Shown: positions 21,701 to 32,859, numbered from the stretch's first letter. The stretch: DNA of 64,000 bases from Periplaneta americana (GCF_040183065.1 NC_091122.1:160561955-160625954), one strand, 5' to 3'. Made by a program: numbers and translations. Notes: a model not told the origin generated them from the letters alone.

Positions 21701-22172
21701 CTGATACCTCTGCAGTATTTCAATGTTTGAGTTGCTAGCAGTTCCCCACAGTTGGATGCCGTATGTCCAGATTGGTTTTAGTATTACTTTATAAACAAAA
21801 AGTTTATTTTCTAATGACAGTTTTGATTTAGGTCCCAATAACCAATAGATTTTTGATGTTTTAAAATGTAATTCTTTACGTTTAGTTTCAATATGTTTAC
21901 GCCATGTTAAGTGGCGATCTAAATGCATACCTAAATATTTAACATCGTCTGCTTCAGGAAGTTCTTTGTTGTACAATGTTACAGGAGGACAGTTATCAGT
22001 TCTGGTTCCGAAAGTAACATGAACTGATTTGTTTTCACTCGTTTGTATTCGCCACTTAATTAGCCAGTCTTCTGTTTCTTTCAATTCATTCTGCAGGATG
22101 GATCTTCATGTGAAGCAAGAATAGCAATGTCATCAGCGAAAGTAGCCAGTAATAACTCATTAGAAATATTTT

Positions 22173-22560
22173 TATAATTTAAAAAAACACGCTATTAGGT
22201 TATAAGAAACAATTAAGTTGCTTAGTAACGTACGAATAGTGCATATTAATCTATAGTAATGTCACAAGAGGTCTGAGGTTTGCTGATAAATCTACTCGTT
22301 TCGCTCGTGGATTTATTTCGGAAATTTCAGACCTCGAGTGGCATTTATTAGGACTATTTTGTGAATAAAATAAAAATGTAAATGATATATCCCTAACATT
22401 CGCTCACAAAATGTTAATAAAAGTATATTTATGAATACTTAACCTATTCAGACATTGTGAAGTTGAAATAGATGAATAACGATTACTGCAATAAAGAAAT
22501 TGAATGTTATTCAGTAATGCCAATTGAGAAAAGCGAAATACAGGTTTAAAAATGTTATTT
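22173..22560. other. AT-rich stretch with a small hairpin
   Basis: At 22268-22335 GAGGTCTGA and its complement TCAGACCTC enclose GATAAATC/GATTTATT, and the loop carries CGTTTCGCTCG. It looks like a foldback fragment. No gene seen. Confidence 0.4.
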
Positions 22561-22586
22561 TCATGTAGGCCTACTGCTCTTTTCTC

Positions 22587-22651
<65 letters not shown>
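22587..22651. repeat. (ATT)n microsatellite
   Basis: Uninterrupted TTA/ATT run directly before a LINE fragment. Confidence 0.95.
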
Positions 22652-22657
<6 letters not shown>

Positions 22658-23340
22658 GTCTCGTGACGAGAATTGTACGAAATGGAAATATAAAAATTGG
22701 AGATTTATCCTTCGAAGAGGTGGAAAAATTCAAATATCTTGGAGCAACAGTAACAAATATAAATGATACCCGGAAGGAAATTAACTATGGGAAATGCGTG
22801 TTATTATTCGGTTGAGAAACTTTTGTCATCTAGTCTGCTGTCAAAAAATCTGAAAGTTAGAATTTATAAAGCAGTTATATTACCTGTTGTTCTGTATGGT
22901 TGTGAAACTTGGACTCTTACTTTGAGAGAGGAACAGAGATTAAGGATGTTTGAGAATAAGGTTCTTAGGAAAATATTTGGGGGTAAGAGGGATTAAGTTA
23001 CAGGAGAATGGAGAAAGTTACACAACGCAGAACTTCACGCATTGTATTCTTCACCTGACATAATTAGGAACATTAAATCCAGACATTTGAGATGAGCAGG
23101 GCATGTAGCGCGTATGGGCGAATCCAGAAATGCATATAGAGTATTAGTTGGGAGGCCGGAGGGAAAAAGACCTTTGGGGAGGCCGAGACATAGATGGGAG
23201 GATAATATTAAAATGGATTTGAGGGAGATGGGATATGATGATAGAGAGTGGATTAATCTTGCACAGGACCAAATGCGGGCTTACATGAGGACGGCAATGA
23301 ACCTTCGGGTTCCTTAAAAATCATTTTTAAGTAAGTAAGT
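22652..23340 (+). mobile_element. RTE-like LINE 3' end
   Basis: Begins at the coding word for MSRDE and continues with FEEVEKFKYLGATVTN, SSSLLSKNLKVRIY, GCETWTLTL and the GRPEGKRPLGRPRHRW end, finishing MNLRVP. The reading frame is broken by a small deletion near 22780 and an in-frame TAA at 22994. The tail is (TAAG)n after AAAAATCATTTT. TATTATA words on both sides could be a short target duplication. Confidence 0.85.
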
Positions 23341-24280
23341 ATTATAACAGAAATAGGTTTTCATTATCTGCTGAACTCATAATTTAATTTAAACATTTTT
23401 TAGTATAATTACAAGTAACGTGATTAACACATTAATTAAACGAACAATTGTTATGAAGAAGTGTCATTTTCTTTAGAGACAATGGACATGGAATTAGAAG
23501 ATGTAGATGTGGAAATAGGATTTCGCACTTTATTTAGTACAATGGATTCGTGCTCATTGATTTACGTGGAAACAGTTGGCGTCACTGACTAAACAAAAGA
23601 ACGACCATGCGATAAATTGATAGTGATAAATCGAGCTGCAGAAATTATCGCGATTTATGACTGTGATCAGTTGGAATTCAAAATTTCATTACACTTCTTT
23701 GGCCGAAAATGGAATGACGTCATATAAACTAAATAGTCATGCTAATTTTTATTTTCAGATAACCTATAGATTCTCCAGAAAAAATGTTGAAATATAGTAA
23801 AATTATCGAAAAGTGTAGGCCTACCTTTCCTCTTAGTCAATGTGCTTTATTTCCAATCATTTTAACCTGTTCGAGCTGCCGTAGCATAGGCCTAAATTGA
23901 AGACAAAATATCGTATGAAATTTATTTTCGGAACGCAGACTTCGATTCTGTACTGTTCCGGAAAATTCCGGACGTATAGCAATCCTGTCCTATAAAGAAT
24001 TGCCCCGCCTCGTATTCTTCGGTAGTAACAGAAGTATTCCGACTACATACCGTACGTACTTGAGACAAAAACAAATAATATATAAAAATGCCATTAGCAA
24101 ACGCATGTGTTCCCCTACACACTGCAAGTACAGTCCTCTTTACCCGTTTACTCCCTTGTCACCCCAAAATTCTCATTTTATCCTCGAAATTTTTGTCATA
24201 GATTACCACATTTCTCCGTGAAAGCTGATCAAAGCCTTAATGTCAGCATTGAGATCACCATATTTCAGCTACCTTAGCAA
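23341..24280. other. Unassigned non-coding stretch
   Basis: No gene, splice-bounded exon or repeat pair recognised upstream of the tRNA gene at 24283. Confidence 0.35.
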
Positions 24281-24282
24281 CT

Positions 24283-24354
24283 GGCTCAGTGGTCTAGGGG
24301 TATGATTCCTGCTTCGGGTGCAGGAGGTCCCGGGTTCAAATCCCGGCTGAGCCC
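24283..24354 (+). tRNA. tRNA-Pro (anticodon CGG)
   Basis: Same body as the TGG genes but with CTTCGGGT in the anticodon loop, giving anticodon CGG, which reads CCG. It is otherwise identical, so the isoacceptor differs by a single T-to-C change at anticodon position 34. TTTTT at 24362-24366 is the terminator. Flanks are unrelated to the tandem units. Confidence 0.95.
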
Positions 24355-24605
24355 TTGTATGTTTTTAATGTGTGTCTTTGGTTAAAAGTTCTATTGTCAA
24401 AATCAAAATTGTAATATTGGATCATAAGAAGTCGTGAGTTTAATGAATTATACTTGACTTTGGAACAGTTAAACCGAAGACTACATGTTTGTTATCAGAT
24501 CAGTCAAGGTTATTGTCACGTACGCGAAGTAGAGTAGTTCAGATTTTTCCGTTGTCTCCTGTGACTTTTACAGCGAAAGTGTTATTTTATTACTTGTAAA
24601 AGGTT

Positions 24606-24680
24606 TGGGTTACAGGAGAATGGAGTAAGTTACACAACGCAGAACTACACGCAGTGTATTCTTCACCTAACATTCGGAAA
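24606..24680 (+). mobile_element. Short RTE-like LINE fragment
   Basis: TTACAGGAGAATGGAGTAAG and the following ACACAACGCAGAACTACAC match the internal coding part of the LINE family found at 22652-23340 and elsewhere. Only about 70 bp remain. Confidence 0.75.
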
Positions 24681-25111
24681 AATACTTCCTTAGTCTATTC
24701 TTAAATACGTTTGATGTTTGATAGTCTCTGAGATTACTCGGTAGGGAATTCCAAAGTCAAGGAACTGACACAGTGAAAGAAGGTGAATATGAGGATGTTC
24801 GTAGAGAGAAAATGGATAATATTGAGGAGTGTTGTGATCGTGTGTCTAGAGCAGCGGTGATCAAAGCGGGTGTCATGATTACATCGTGTAATCACAGACA
24901 TACAAACGGGTACGAGGAGTTTCCTCTACATTGCTGTGTGTTTCATTCACGTACTGAAGGCAAGCAATGGCGGTATCATGTCGCTCTACAAACTCTGTCT
25001 CTACAAGCAGTAAGAGGTGGTTTCGTAAAGAATGAGAAGGAGAACATTTTTGTTGTTCTGTCGGACAAAAATAATATGTTTACTTGCTCAACGTTCAATT
25101 GGGAGTATATA

Positions 25112-26219
25112 CAGGGACATCATTTTATTTTTACTTCAATTTTTATTGTACCTGAGTTTTTGAATGTACTTCACTCCCACCCCCCCCTACTAGTAAACTT
25201 CCAACCGTTCTCCAAACATAACGAGGCCGCGTATGCAGTACTGAGTTACTGAGTATAGTACGTTCCAGAAATATGTTCGCGTTTTCCAGTGACGAAAGAG
25301 CTTTCAATATTGAATCATATTTTCGCACAGGTACTGTCGTCCTTTTGCCTACGTCGAATCCAGGTTTCCCCCACCAGCTTCTGTTCGCCCTTCTGTAAAG
25401 TCTAGTAGCTGGGCTGTCTTAGCTCTTTTCTGAAAACATTAATTTCTGTTAGGAATTGGACGTCTACGTAATATTATATCAACTGTTTAAAATAACTTAA
25501 ATAAAAGAGCCTCAATAAATAATTGTCACGTGATTTCCCCCCTCTCTACGACCGTGCGACAAAACCACTTGAACGGACAGTAGATAGCATTTCCGAGTAA
25601 TTTTATCTTTTTGGATCGGGCAGAAGTGAAGATTAAATTTACAGTACGTAAGGTACTCTTTTATAGAGTAGGTATAGAATTATTTCAACTTGAGTTACTA
25701 GTACGAAGGACGAAACTGGTAATTGGAATTAGGTACAATAGTCTACAGTGCGATAATATGCACAAAAGAACTGAAGCCCGTATCGAAATGAACAGCCACC
25801 ATTTTCAAAAACGTGTTTAAATATCCATATTATGATTATTTTTCAATTTAACTTCATTCTCTATATTGTACGCTAATGTGCTGTAACAGTACAATATACA
25901 CTACATAATTAATACGTCCGAATGGATAGCTCAGTTCTGAGTAAAAGCACTTATTGTTAATACTGTACTGTATTTTGATTAAACAAAAACCTAATGAAAA
26001 TTATCAAACTCAAAATTGCGATTTTCCTAGTTTACGTAAATGGATTAACTACTTTTCTTCCCTCCTACACCTAGTAAAGTGATTTGTATTTTACGCCAGT
26101 ATCATCGAACTCCAGTCTTGGAAGGGGGAGCAAGCGGTGTTTCCGGTTGTAGACCTTTAATCCAAAGGTATAGCCAGGTTAATATTAAAAACATTAGTAA
26201 AAATAAAATGATGTCCCTG
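25112..26219 (+). mobile_element. Tc1/mariner-like element, copy 1
   Basis: The ends are CAGGGACATCATTTTATTTT and its complement, with TA on each side (25110-25111, 26220-26221), as for Tc1/mariner insertions. Shares its interior with the copy at 26853-27822, for example AGAAATATGTTCGCGTTTTC against AGAAATATGTTGCATTTTC. Only traces of a transposase frame remain. Confidence 0.8.
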
Positions 26220-26254
26220 TAGAAACATTAATTGCCACGCTGAATAATGTTTTA

Positions 26255-26255
<1 letters not shown>

Positions 26256-26321
<66 letters not shown>

Positions 26322-26332
26322 TACTACTACTA
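26256..26332. repeat. (TTA)n microsatellite
   Basis: Triplet run inside the hAT element, followed by (CTA)n. Confidence 0.95.
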
Positions 26333-26499
26333 AGTATGTGTTTCTATAATTCTTCTGTACGTGCACCATTTAATAATAATATTGTAGGTAAAAAGATTCA
26401 ATATTATGTGCCAACGAACTGTTAAACTCCAGGAATTGACATGTCTTAAGACTTAAATCATAGCCAGGAAGAGAAAGATGAGATAAATAAATGTAAGGA

Positions 26500-26835
26500 A
26501 GTCAGCTACCTAATGGGGTTTGAAATATCTCGTGCTCTAAATCCTTTTAATAGAACAGAATTTCTCGAAAGAGTAATGATTAAAATAACTTAAATAACTT
26601 GTCCATAAGAAGCTTTTAATTTTGAAAAACTACGAATTTCTCGACCAAGTATCGAGAGAAGAATTTAGAAAATTCCTGATTATATTCAAGAGGAAGGTTA
26701 AAAATAATAGCAAGAAAAATCGTATATTATTCACTGGCTCTTTATGACAGCAGTGACATTACTGATACAGCAAAGCTTGAGATTTTTATCCGCGGGATTG
26801 ATGAAGATGTTAGTACAGGAACCACCACTGGTTGT
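26500..26835 (+). pseudogene. hAT transposase remnant
   Basis: Fragments in more than one frame read FEISRALNPFN and SLALYDSSDITDTAKLEIFIRGIDED. The second corresponds to the S.ALDES.D..DTAQL..F.RG.D box of hAT transposases related to the GTF2IRD2/ZBED group. Several frame changes separate the pieces. It belongs to the hAT element at 24852-27899. Confidence 0.65.
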
Positions 26836-26852
26836 AGTTCTCATGCCAAGTA

Positions 26853-27822
26853 CAGGGACATCATTTTATTTTTACTTCTATTTTTATTGTACCTGCGTTT
26901 CTGAATGTACTTGACTTCCACCCCTTTCACTAATGTCCTTGCTAACGTCAGCCCGGCCGCTGTTGCTAACAGTGAAGAAAATAGTACAGAATACAGTGTG
27001 TTTCAGAAATATGTTGCATTTTCTATAGAAGAAAGAGCTTATATTATTGAAGTTTATTTTCACACAGGTATGGTGTGTAGCATAACTGAATTTATCTGTG
27101 TGGACTGAGCACAAGTGAAGATTAGAGTTACCGAAAGTACGGTACCCTATAATATGGTACGGTACTTAACAGCATTATTTAAACAAGAGTTTTGTTTTAC
27201 TGTTAGTAGGTATGAAGGACGATGATGGAAACTGGAATTACAATATAACCGAATGTGAACAACAGTTTTTTTAACGCTTTCCTGATTATATTACGAAATA
27301 TTTTCGTAGAAATGTCATTAATCTGGTAGATAAATTTAGAGCAACAGAAAGCAAGAAAAGTGTAAGAAGGCCAACAAAGGGGACAGAAGATGCTGTAGAA
27401 GATGCTAGAGAAAGGCTGCAGTGAAGTTGTAATAAGTCGGTCAAGAAGTTAGCTGTAGAAATTGAGGTTTCTTACGGAAGTGCTCACAAAATTCCCAGGA
27501 ATAAATTATGTTAGTAATATGCTGAATAAAGTAGACATTACATAATGAATATAACCTCCTGAAGGGTTGGGTTTGTGAAAAAAAAATTGTTACTACTCTA
27601 CTGTCTTTTGATAAAATACCGTAAAAGTAATGATCAAATTGAAAATCGTAATACTGTATTTCCCTGTAACATAAATGGCTACACTACTTTTCTCTCCTCC
27701 TATAGCTAGTAAAATGATTTGTTTACATATTGCACTAGCAACACCAAACAGGGGAGTAACAGTGTTTCCGAGTATAGCCAGTTAATGTTAAAAATGTTGG
27801 TAAAAATAAAGTGATGTCCCTG
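26853..27822 (+). mobile_element. Tc1/mariner-like element, copy 2, with transposase remnant
   Basis: Ends CAGGGACATCATTTTATTTT and complement (right arm has CACTTTA), flanked by TA. The interior reads FSIEERAYIIEVYF, VKNLVDKF-like LIDKFRATESKK and EDARERLQ, VKKLAVEIEVSYGSAHKI, the helix-turn-helix N-terminal half of a common arthropod Tc1/mariner-type transposase. Frameshifts and stops interrupt it, and the DDE catalytic half is missing. Confidence 0.8.
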
Positions 27823-27909
27823 TACCTTTCCTCCGTCTCCTTACTTCATAGGACGTCTGTCGCATGTAATCACTGCAGCTCGAGTTTTGGTCACCACTGG
27901 TCTAGAGTC

Positions 27910-28450
27910 TAGAACTAGGTTATGATGGGTGGATAAATTTTGAAAACGGGGTGTGAGATAGACTGGAATGGAGAAATGCAATAATGAAAGAGGAGGGAAA
28001 GACAGTGGATTTTCCTGCGATCTTCTAGTCGGAGCTAGGACAACATTTGATAGTGTTACGTGATCAGCCCGGCGAATATTGCAGATGAAACGAATGCACA
28101 TAACTTACTTATTATGATCATGTTGCAGTCTCTGCTCCAAAGTAACGCGTAGGTCAGTGAACAGAGTCATAATACAGTAAAAGGATCAATTTGGTTTCAG
28201 TCTTATTTTCTAACATTTTGTCGATATTAACGGTTTATATCGACATAATGTGCTTTTAGTATCATCACTATATGATGTACTGGAGAAATATTAGACCTAT
28301 GTTGACCACTTAAGATTTTTATGCCTCTGTACTTAAATTGATAGGTGCCAATACCGTATTAATGAAAAAGCTTGTTAGATTTATATTTCCACTGTTGTTA
28401 CATTGTAGAATATAAAATAATAGAATTAACGAGTTGCTGAAAGTGTTGTT
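27910..28450. other. Unassigned non-coding stretch
   Basis: No gene or repeat pair recognised. Confidence 0.35.
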
Positions 28451-28459
28451 AAGATGTTA

Positions 28460-28765
28460 TATAATATTAGTAGTGGTCTGCTAGGAATTTTTTCATTGGT
28501 CCGAAAGAGTGAAACTCACACGGTGCGAGGTCTGGACTGTAGGATGGGCGACTGCCGCCTCAATGCCTCTGACATTGGGTGGAGTTGCAGCGTTCACTGG
28601 TCGGCCGGAACGTGCTTCGTCGGTAGATTTATTCGCCTCTCTTCGAAGAACCTGCACCGCCTGGAGATGTTTCTACGGTCTAGACAATCAGCACCATATA
28701 TCTCTAACATTTCCCTGTGAATTTCACTCGGACTTTTTTGTTTTGCTCAGAAAAAATGTACTACA
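28460..28765 (-). pseudogene. mariner transposase, internally deleted
   Basis: The minus strand reads EIHREMLEIYGADC, RRNISRRC, then after a frame change GRPVNAATPPNVRGIEAAV, then PSYSPDLAPCEFHSFGPMKKFL. The first parts are the mariner N-terminal DNA-binding region. YSPDLAP carries the last catalytic Asp of a DD34D transposase. Most of the catalytic domain between them is deleted, so the piece is only about 0.3 kb where a full gene is about 1 kb. Confidence 0.7.
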
Positions 28766-28793
28766 CCTCGCTGCTCTTCACAAGCAGACGATG

Positions 28794-29259
28794 CTATACT
28801 AAAAGCCAGGTTATGAACCGACTAAACCAGAAGCAACGTTCTGTTGGTCTCTTTCTGAGCTCTGTTGCCACATAGTGGGGCGAGATTCAAAGCATGTTCA
28901 GCGTTTGTCACCGATATGTTTAAAATAACTACTGTATATAGTTCTCGATAACACTATCCACAATATTAGTAATTAAAATTACTGTTTTAAGAAAGCACGA
29001 GCTAATGACACTGGTACGAAATGCGACCCGTAATGCACGTGGTACTGAAAATGAACTGGCTACACTGTCTCCGTGATTCCGTTGCCAGATTTTCGTTAGC
29101 AGACGACATTTTCACGCGAGGTCCAATGAAAAGCTCCGTTCTCGTTCTCCCCTCCATCCCCCACACTCAACGTGTCATCGCTGCACAGGCTACCCCTCTA
29201 ACCCGCACTTTCCTCTCGCCCATCCAACTACTTCCTGTTTCGTCGGTTCATAACCTGGC
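28794..29259. mobile_element. MITE family with GCCAGGTTATGAACCGAC ends, copy 1
   Basis: The left end CTATACTAAAAGCCAGG continues with TTATGAACCGACTAAACC; the right end GTCGGTTCATAACCTGGC mirrors it but lacks the outer TTTTAGTATAG. The interior is nearly identical to 48843-49308. Frames at 29021-29314 are not genes. Confidence 0.8.
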
Positions 29260-29783
29260 ACACGTTCCATCTTTATTCAGTAGTTACCGCTCGTTCCGCC
29301 AGGGTGACACCTAATCGAGCCATTGCTGTCTGTAGCGCAAGATTCAAACTAACTATCTGCCAACTTTGAACGTCCTAACCAAAATATTATACCGTAAAGA
29401 AATTGTTGTGCGTTACTTTCCGATCCTCCCTAGTACTTTTGTAGAGTCACCAGCGTAGCTCAGTCGGTAGAGTCGCTTGCCTGCTGATTTGGAGCTGTGC
29501 TCGGACTTGGGTTAGATTCCCGCTTGTTTTTTTTTCCGAGGTTTTCCCAATCATGAGGCAAATTTCAGGTAATTTATGGCGAGTCCTCGGCCTCACATCA
29601 CTCGACAAAAAAATTGTAAAACTTTTGACTTTTTCCAAATAAGTTAAAGCTTCAATGCCAATGTAAAGATCTGTGGTATACTTACTTACTTTGGCTTTTA
29701 AGAAACCCAGAGGTTCATTGCCGCTTCACATAAGCCCGCCATCGGTCCCTATTTTAAGCAAGATTAATCCAGTCCCTACCATC

Positions 29784-29786
<3 letters not shown>

Positions 29787-29814
<28 letters not shown>

Positions 29815-30421
29815 TGTATGTATGTATGTATGTATGTATTTATTAGCACTACAATTGGGTATATACCCGGTGGCAGTGGTATATAATATACAATAATACT
29901 ATTACAATAATACAATAATTACAGCAATAAAAAATAAAATAAACGTAAATTTACTTCTAACTATAAATAAATAGATGCAATAAACCTAGGACTATAAATA
30001 AAACTATGCTATAATAACGCCTACAATAAGGAAAAGTAAACCTAACCTATTTCACCCAACTATTACCAATTTAAGTAATTACATATCACCTTAATTAAAT
30101 ACATATCACCTTCATTTATTTACATATCATCTTAATTAATTACATATCTCCTTCATTTATTTACATATCAACTTATTTGCATATCATCTTAATTAATTAC
30201 ATATCTCCTTCATTTATTTACATATCAACTTATTTACATATCATGTTAATTAATTACATATCACCTTCATTTATTTACATATAATCTTAATTAATCACAT
30301 ATCTCCTTCATTTATTTACATATCATCTTAATTAATTACATATCACCTTCATTTATTTACATATCATCTTAATTAATTACATATCATCATAATTAATTAC
30401 ATGACACAACTTAGTTAATTG
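29787..30421 (-). mobile_element. Second retroelement 3' end nested in the LINE
   Basis: Starts with a (TATG)n run at 29787-29838, then TATTTATTAGCACTAC and GGGTATATACCCGG. On the minus strand this is a 3' end with a tetranucleotide tail, as in several insect LINEs. It separates two halves of one LINE coding end. The part at 30090-30405 is a minisatellite. No coding part is preserved, so the family is uncertain. Confidence 0.6.
30090..30405. repeat. AT-rich minisatellite
   Basis: Tandem units of about 20 and 40 bp combining TTAATTAATTACATATC and CTTCATTTATTTACATATC. Confidence 0.85.
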
Positions 30422-30534
30422 CACCTTCCTCAAATCCATTTTAATATTATCCTCTCACCTACGTCTCGGCCTCCCCAAAGGTCTTATTCCCTCCGGATCT
30501 GTGGTATACAATAAATTAAATGAGATATAAACGA

Positions 30535-31005
30535 GTCTAACAAAGGCAGTGAGCGAATGTTTTTAATTTCAGCAGTGAAAAGGATTTATTTTCATACAAA
30601 GTCTCAACCATCCCTTCTTCCCGCAAGTCCGATTACAGGTATTGAAATCTTCATCATCGTCAGGCTCGGAGATATTCTGTGCCCACTAGCACAATTTTGA
30701 GCGGATATTATAACTATTGAAATGACGATGATAGATATTGGAATAGTGAATAACGGTGGAATGGAGGAAAACGAGACAGTCTCGAGTCAAACCACCAGAG
30801 ATACCACTCCACCATCAGTGGGATTCCAACCTGGGTCCTCAGCGCTCTGCCAAGTGAACTACCAAGCGAACTGAAATGCCTTGGTTTTGAGATTATAAGA
30901 AATGCCTTGCGTGGAATGTAGGGAATGAAATCTCCTATTTGGTTGCACAGAAATTATGTATGTTTAAGGGGAAACTACTGTGAAATAATGGTGAAAAATC
31001 AGGAA
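30535..31005. other. Unassigned stretch with a degenerate tRNA-like head
   Basis: Around 30785-30870 the minus strand shows CTTGGTAGTTCACTTGGCAG followed by CAGGTTGGAATCCCAC, a decayed tRNA-derived promoter of a SINE. Otherwise nothing recognised. Confidence 0.35.
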
Positions 31006-31009
31006 AATC

Positions 31010-31650
31010 CACATCATCATCATCATCGTCCTTGCAGTATTGGGCCTAGTGACCTGTTACGGTCTCCGTCCATTTTTTCAGGGGGCGTCCCAAAGATCGT
31101 CTTCCATGTGGTATATAGCGGAGAATTTGTCTTGGGAGTCTGGAATGGTCCATTCTATTGACATGGTTAAGCCATTTTTGTCTATAGTGGTTGAGATGTT
31201 CATAAATAGGTGTAATTTTCAATTCTTTTGTAATTAGTTCATTCCTTTTGTGGTCAAGCAAGCTGTAGCAGGCAGTCCTCCTTAGAAATCTCATTTCTGC
31301 AATTGTTAGGCGTTGAACATCTGAGTTTCGGACAGTCCAGGCCTCACTACCATACATGAGGACAGGTCTTGCTAGAACTTCAAATGCTTTTAACCTGGTA
31401 TGTTTTTGGGTTTTCGTGGTTGTGAAAACCTGGCTGATGGTTCTTAAGGCTCCATTAAAATGTTGAATATTTTCAGATATATCAGTAACAGGTAAATATG
31501 TCAAATTATAACCTAAATATTTAAATGAGTTTACCTGTTCTAACGTATGGGTTCCAAAGAAAATTTTACTCCTAACTGGCTGTTTACCTTGGAACGCCAT
31601 AATTTTTGTTTTGTTTGGGGAAATTTTCATATTGAAATTTTGTGCTATCT
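31010..31650 (-). mobile_element. LINE reverse transcriptase C-terminal part
   Basis: An uninterrupted minus-strand frame (31046 to about 31649) reads QNFNMKISPNKTKIM, FKYLGYNLTYL, LARPVLMYGSEAWT, FLRRTACYSLLDHKRN, KWLNHVNRMDHSRLP and GRRSLGRPLKKW. This is the thumb and C-terminal part of a LINE reverse transcriptase downstream of the catalytic box. It is a different family from the GRPEGKRPLGRP one. Having about 200 codons open suggests a fairly recent insertion. 5'-truncated; no target duplication defined. Confidence 0.75.
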
Positions 31651-31654
31651 ACTT

Positions 31655-32200
31655 TTTGTTTTTATGTTCGTAATTATATTTGAACCTTCTAGTTTCATAA
31701 TAGAGTTTCATTTCCTATTTGAGAGCCCTTCAAACTGTGTCACGTGACTTTTATACATTGTAATAGAGAAGAAAGAAATTGTCAAAAATTACAAAATGTT
31801 CCTTGTGGCTATACAAACGAACTCCGTCCTAACCTTCACCGTTCTAAGGTACCATTCCATGTAATGAAATGAGGCCAAATATACATTGCGTGAGTTGAGA
31901 AAATTGTTTTTATTAATGCTGTTTTCTCGACTTTCAATTTTAAGCAGTTCCTTGAATAAAAAAGCTCCTCGCACAACATTTATTGTCAGATTGGCCTGAA
32001 ACTTCTCACAGAAGTCAATTAAATATTGATAAATAAAATTTAATTAACATTTGTATGAAATATTAATATTAAGTTCATTCGTGGCGTATTCATATTGCAC
32101 TTAGAATAAAATATGCTGTAATAGTAAATTCATGAAATAAAAAAAAAATATCGTGACTGTCTATTTAGACTGAGCTCAAAAGCTAACTAATTTTTATCTC
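31655..32200. other. Unassigned non-coding stretch
   Basis: No gene or paired repeat recognised. Confidence 0.35.
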
Positions 32201-32213
32201 TATGACTATTTTC

Positions 32214-32807
32214 GGGAGGAAATTAAACGCAGAATAAATATGGGAAATGCCTGTTATTATTCAGTTGAGAAGCTTTTTGTCATCCAGTCTGATGTAAAAA
32301 AATCTGAAAGTTAGAATTTATAAAACAGTTATATTACCGGTTGTTCTGTATGGCTGTGAAACTTGGACTCTCACTTTGAGGGAGAAACAGAGATTAAGGG
32401 TGTTTGAGAATAAGATTCTTAGGAAAATATTTGGGGCTAAGAGGGATGAAGTTACAGGAGAATGGAGAAAGATACACAACGCAGAACTGCACGCTTTGTA
32501 TTCTTCACCTGACATAATTAGGAACATTAAATCCAGACGTTTGAGATTGGTTTGAGATTGGCAGGGCATGTAGCACGTATAAGCGAATCGAGAAAAGCAT
32601 ATAGAGTGCTGGTTGGGAGGCCGGAGGGAAAAAGACCTTTAGGGAGGCCGAGACGTAGATGGGAGAATAATATTAAAATGGATTTGAGGGAGGTGGGATA
32701 TGATGATAGAGACTGGATTGATCTTGCTCAGGATAGGGACCAATGGCGGGCTTATGTGAGGGCGGCAATGAACCTCCGCGTTCCTTAAAAGCCAGTAAGT
32801 AAGTAAG
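32214..32807 (+). mobile_element. RTE-like LINE 3' end with 13-bp TSD
   Basis: TATGACTATTTTC is duplicated exactly at 32201-32213 and 32808-32820. Between them lies the family's coding end (GCETWTLTLREK, LRKIFGAKRDEVTG, GRPEGKRPLGRPRRRW, MNLRVP) and a (TAAG)n tail. A 12-base tandem slip (GTTTGAGATTG twice) near 32540 breaks the frame. Confidence 0.9.
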
Positions 32808-32859
32808 TATGACTATTTTCAAGCCTTTGAGCCAATATTATTATTTATTTATTTATTTA

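Larger units (their letters stand above)
20186..22172 (-). mobile_element. Jockey-type LINE 3' part, interrupted
   Basis: From 22172 downward the minus strand encodes the reverse transcriptase catalytic box FADD (22129-22140), then WLIKWRIQTSENKS, VKYLGMHLDRHLTW and YGIQLWGTASNSN, typical of the Jockey clade. At 21701 the frame stops at GGTATCAG and resumes beyond the inserted TIR element at 20556 with SKTLRSIV.APWYV, NDVIHHDL and RRLKRTNALDL, the usual Jockey C-terminus. A frameshift near 22085 and a stop in the second part show it is dead. 5'-truncated. Confidence 0.85.
24852..27899 (+). mobile_element. Decayed hAT transposon with perfect 8-bp TSD
   Basis: Left end CAGCGGTGATCAAAG and right end TTTTGGTCACCACTG are hAT-type inverted repeats, and GTCTAGAG is duplicated exactly at 24844-24851 and 27900-27907. 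The 3048-bp span holds a broken transposase piece (about 26500-26835), a (TTA)n run and two complete insertions of one Tc1-like family (25112-26219 and 26853-27822). Removing both leaves roughly 970 bp of the hAT. The larger frame at 24773-25252 runs across its left boundary and is not a gene. Confidence 0.85.
29682..30495 (-). mobile_element. RTE-like LINE 3' end inserted in a SINE
   Basis: On the minus strand: GGAGGGAATAAGACC at 30495, GGATAATATTAAAATGG at about 30460, then after an internal interruption GACTGGATTAATCTTGC and a (TAAG)n tail at 29682. Exact 14-bp target duplication on both sides. It is itself interrupted at about 29787-30421. Confidence 0.85.
29452..30530 (+). mobile_element. 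tRNA-derived SINE split by a nested LINE
   Basis: Head GCGTAGCTCAGTCGGTAGAG, then GCTGATTTGGAGCTGTGC, a box B relic and TTTTGACTTTTTCC, the family at 14300-14765. The SINE body stops at 29681 and resumes at 30496 after a LINE insertion whose 14-bp duplication GATCTGTGGTATAC (29668-29681, 30496-30509) is exact. Confidence 0.8.

Noticed and set aside
24773-25252. 159-codon open frame
   Set aside because: It runs across the left end of a hAT element and into a Tc1-like element, so it joins unrelated sequences. No motif.
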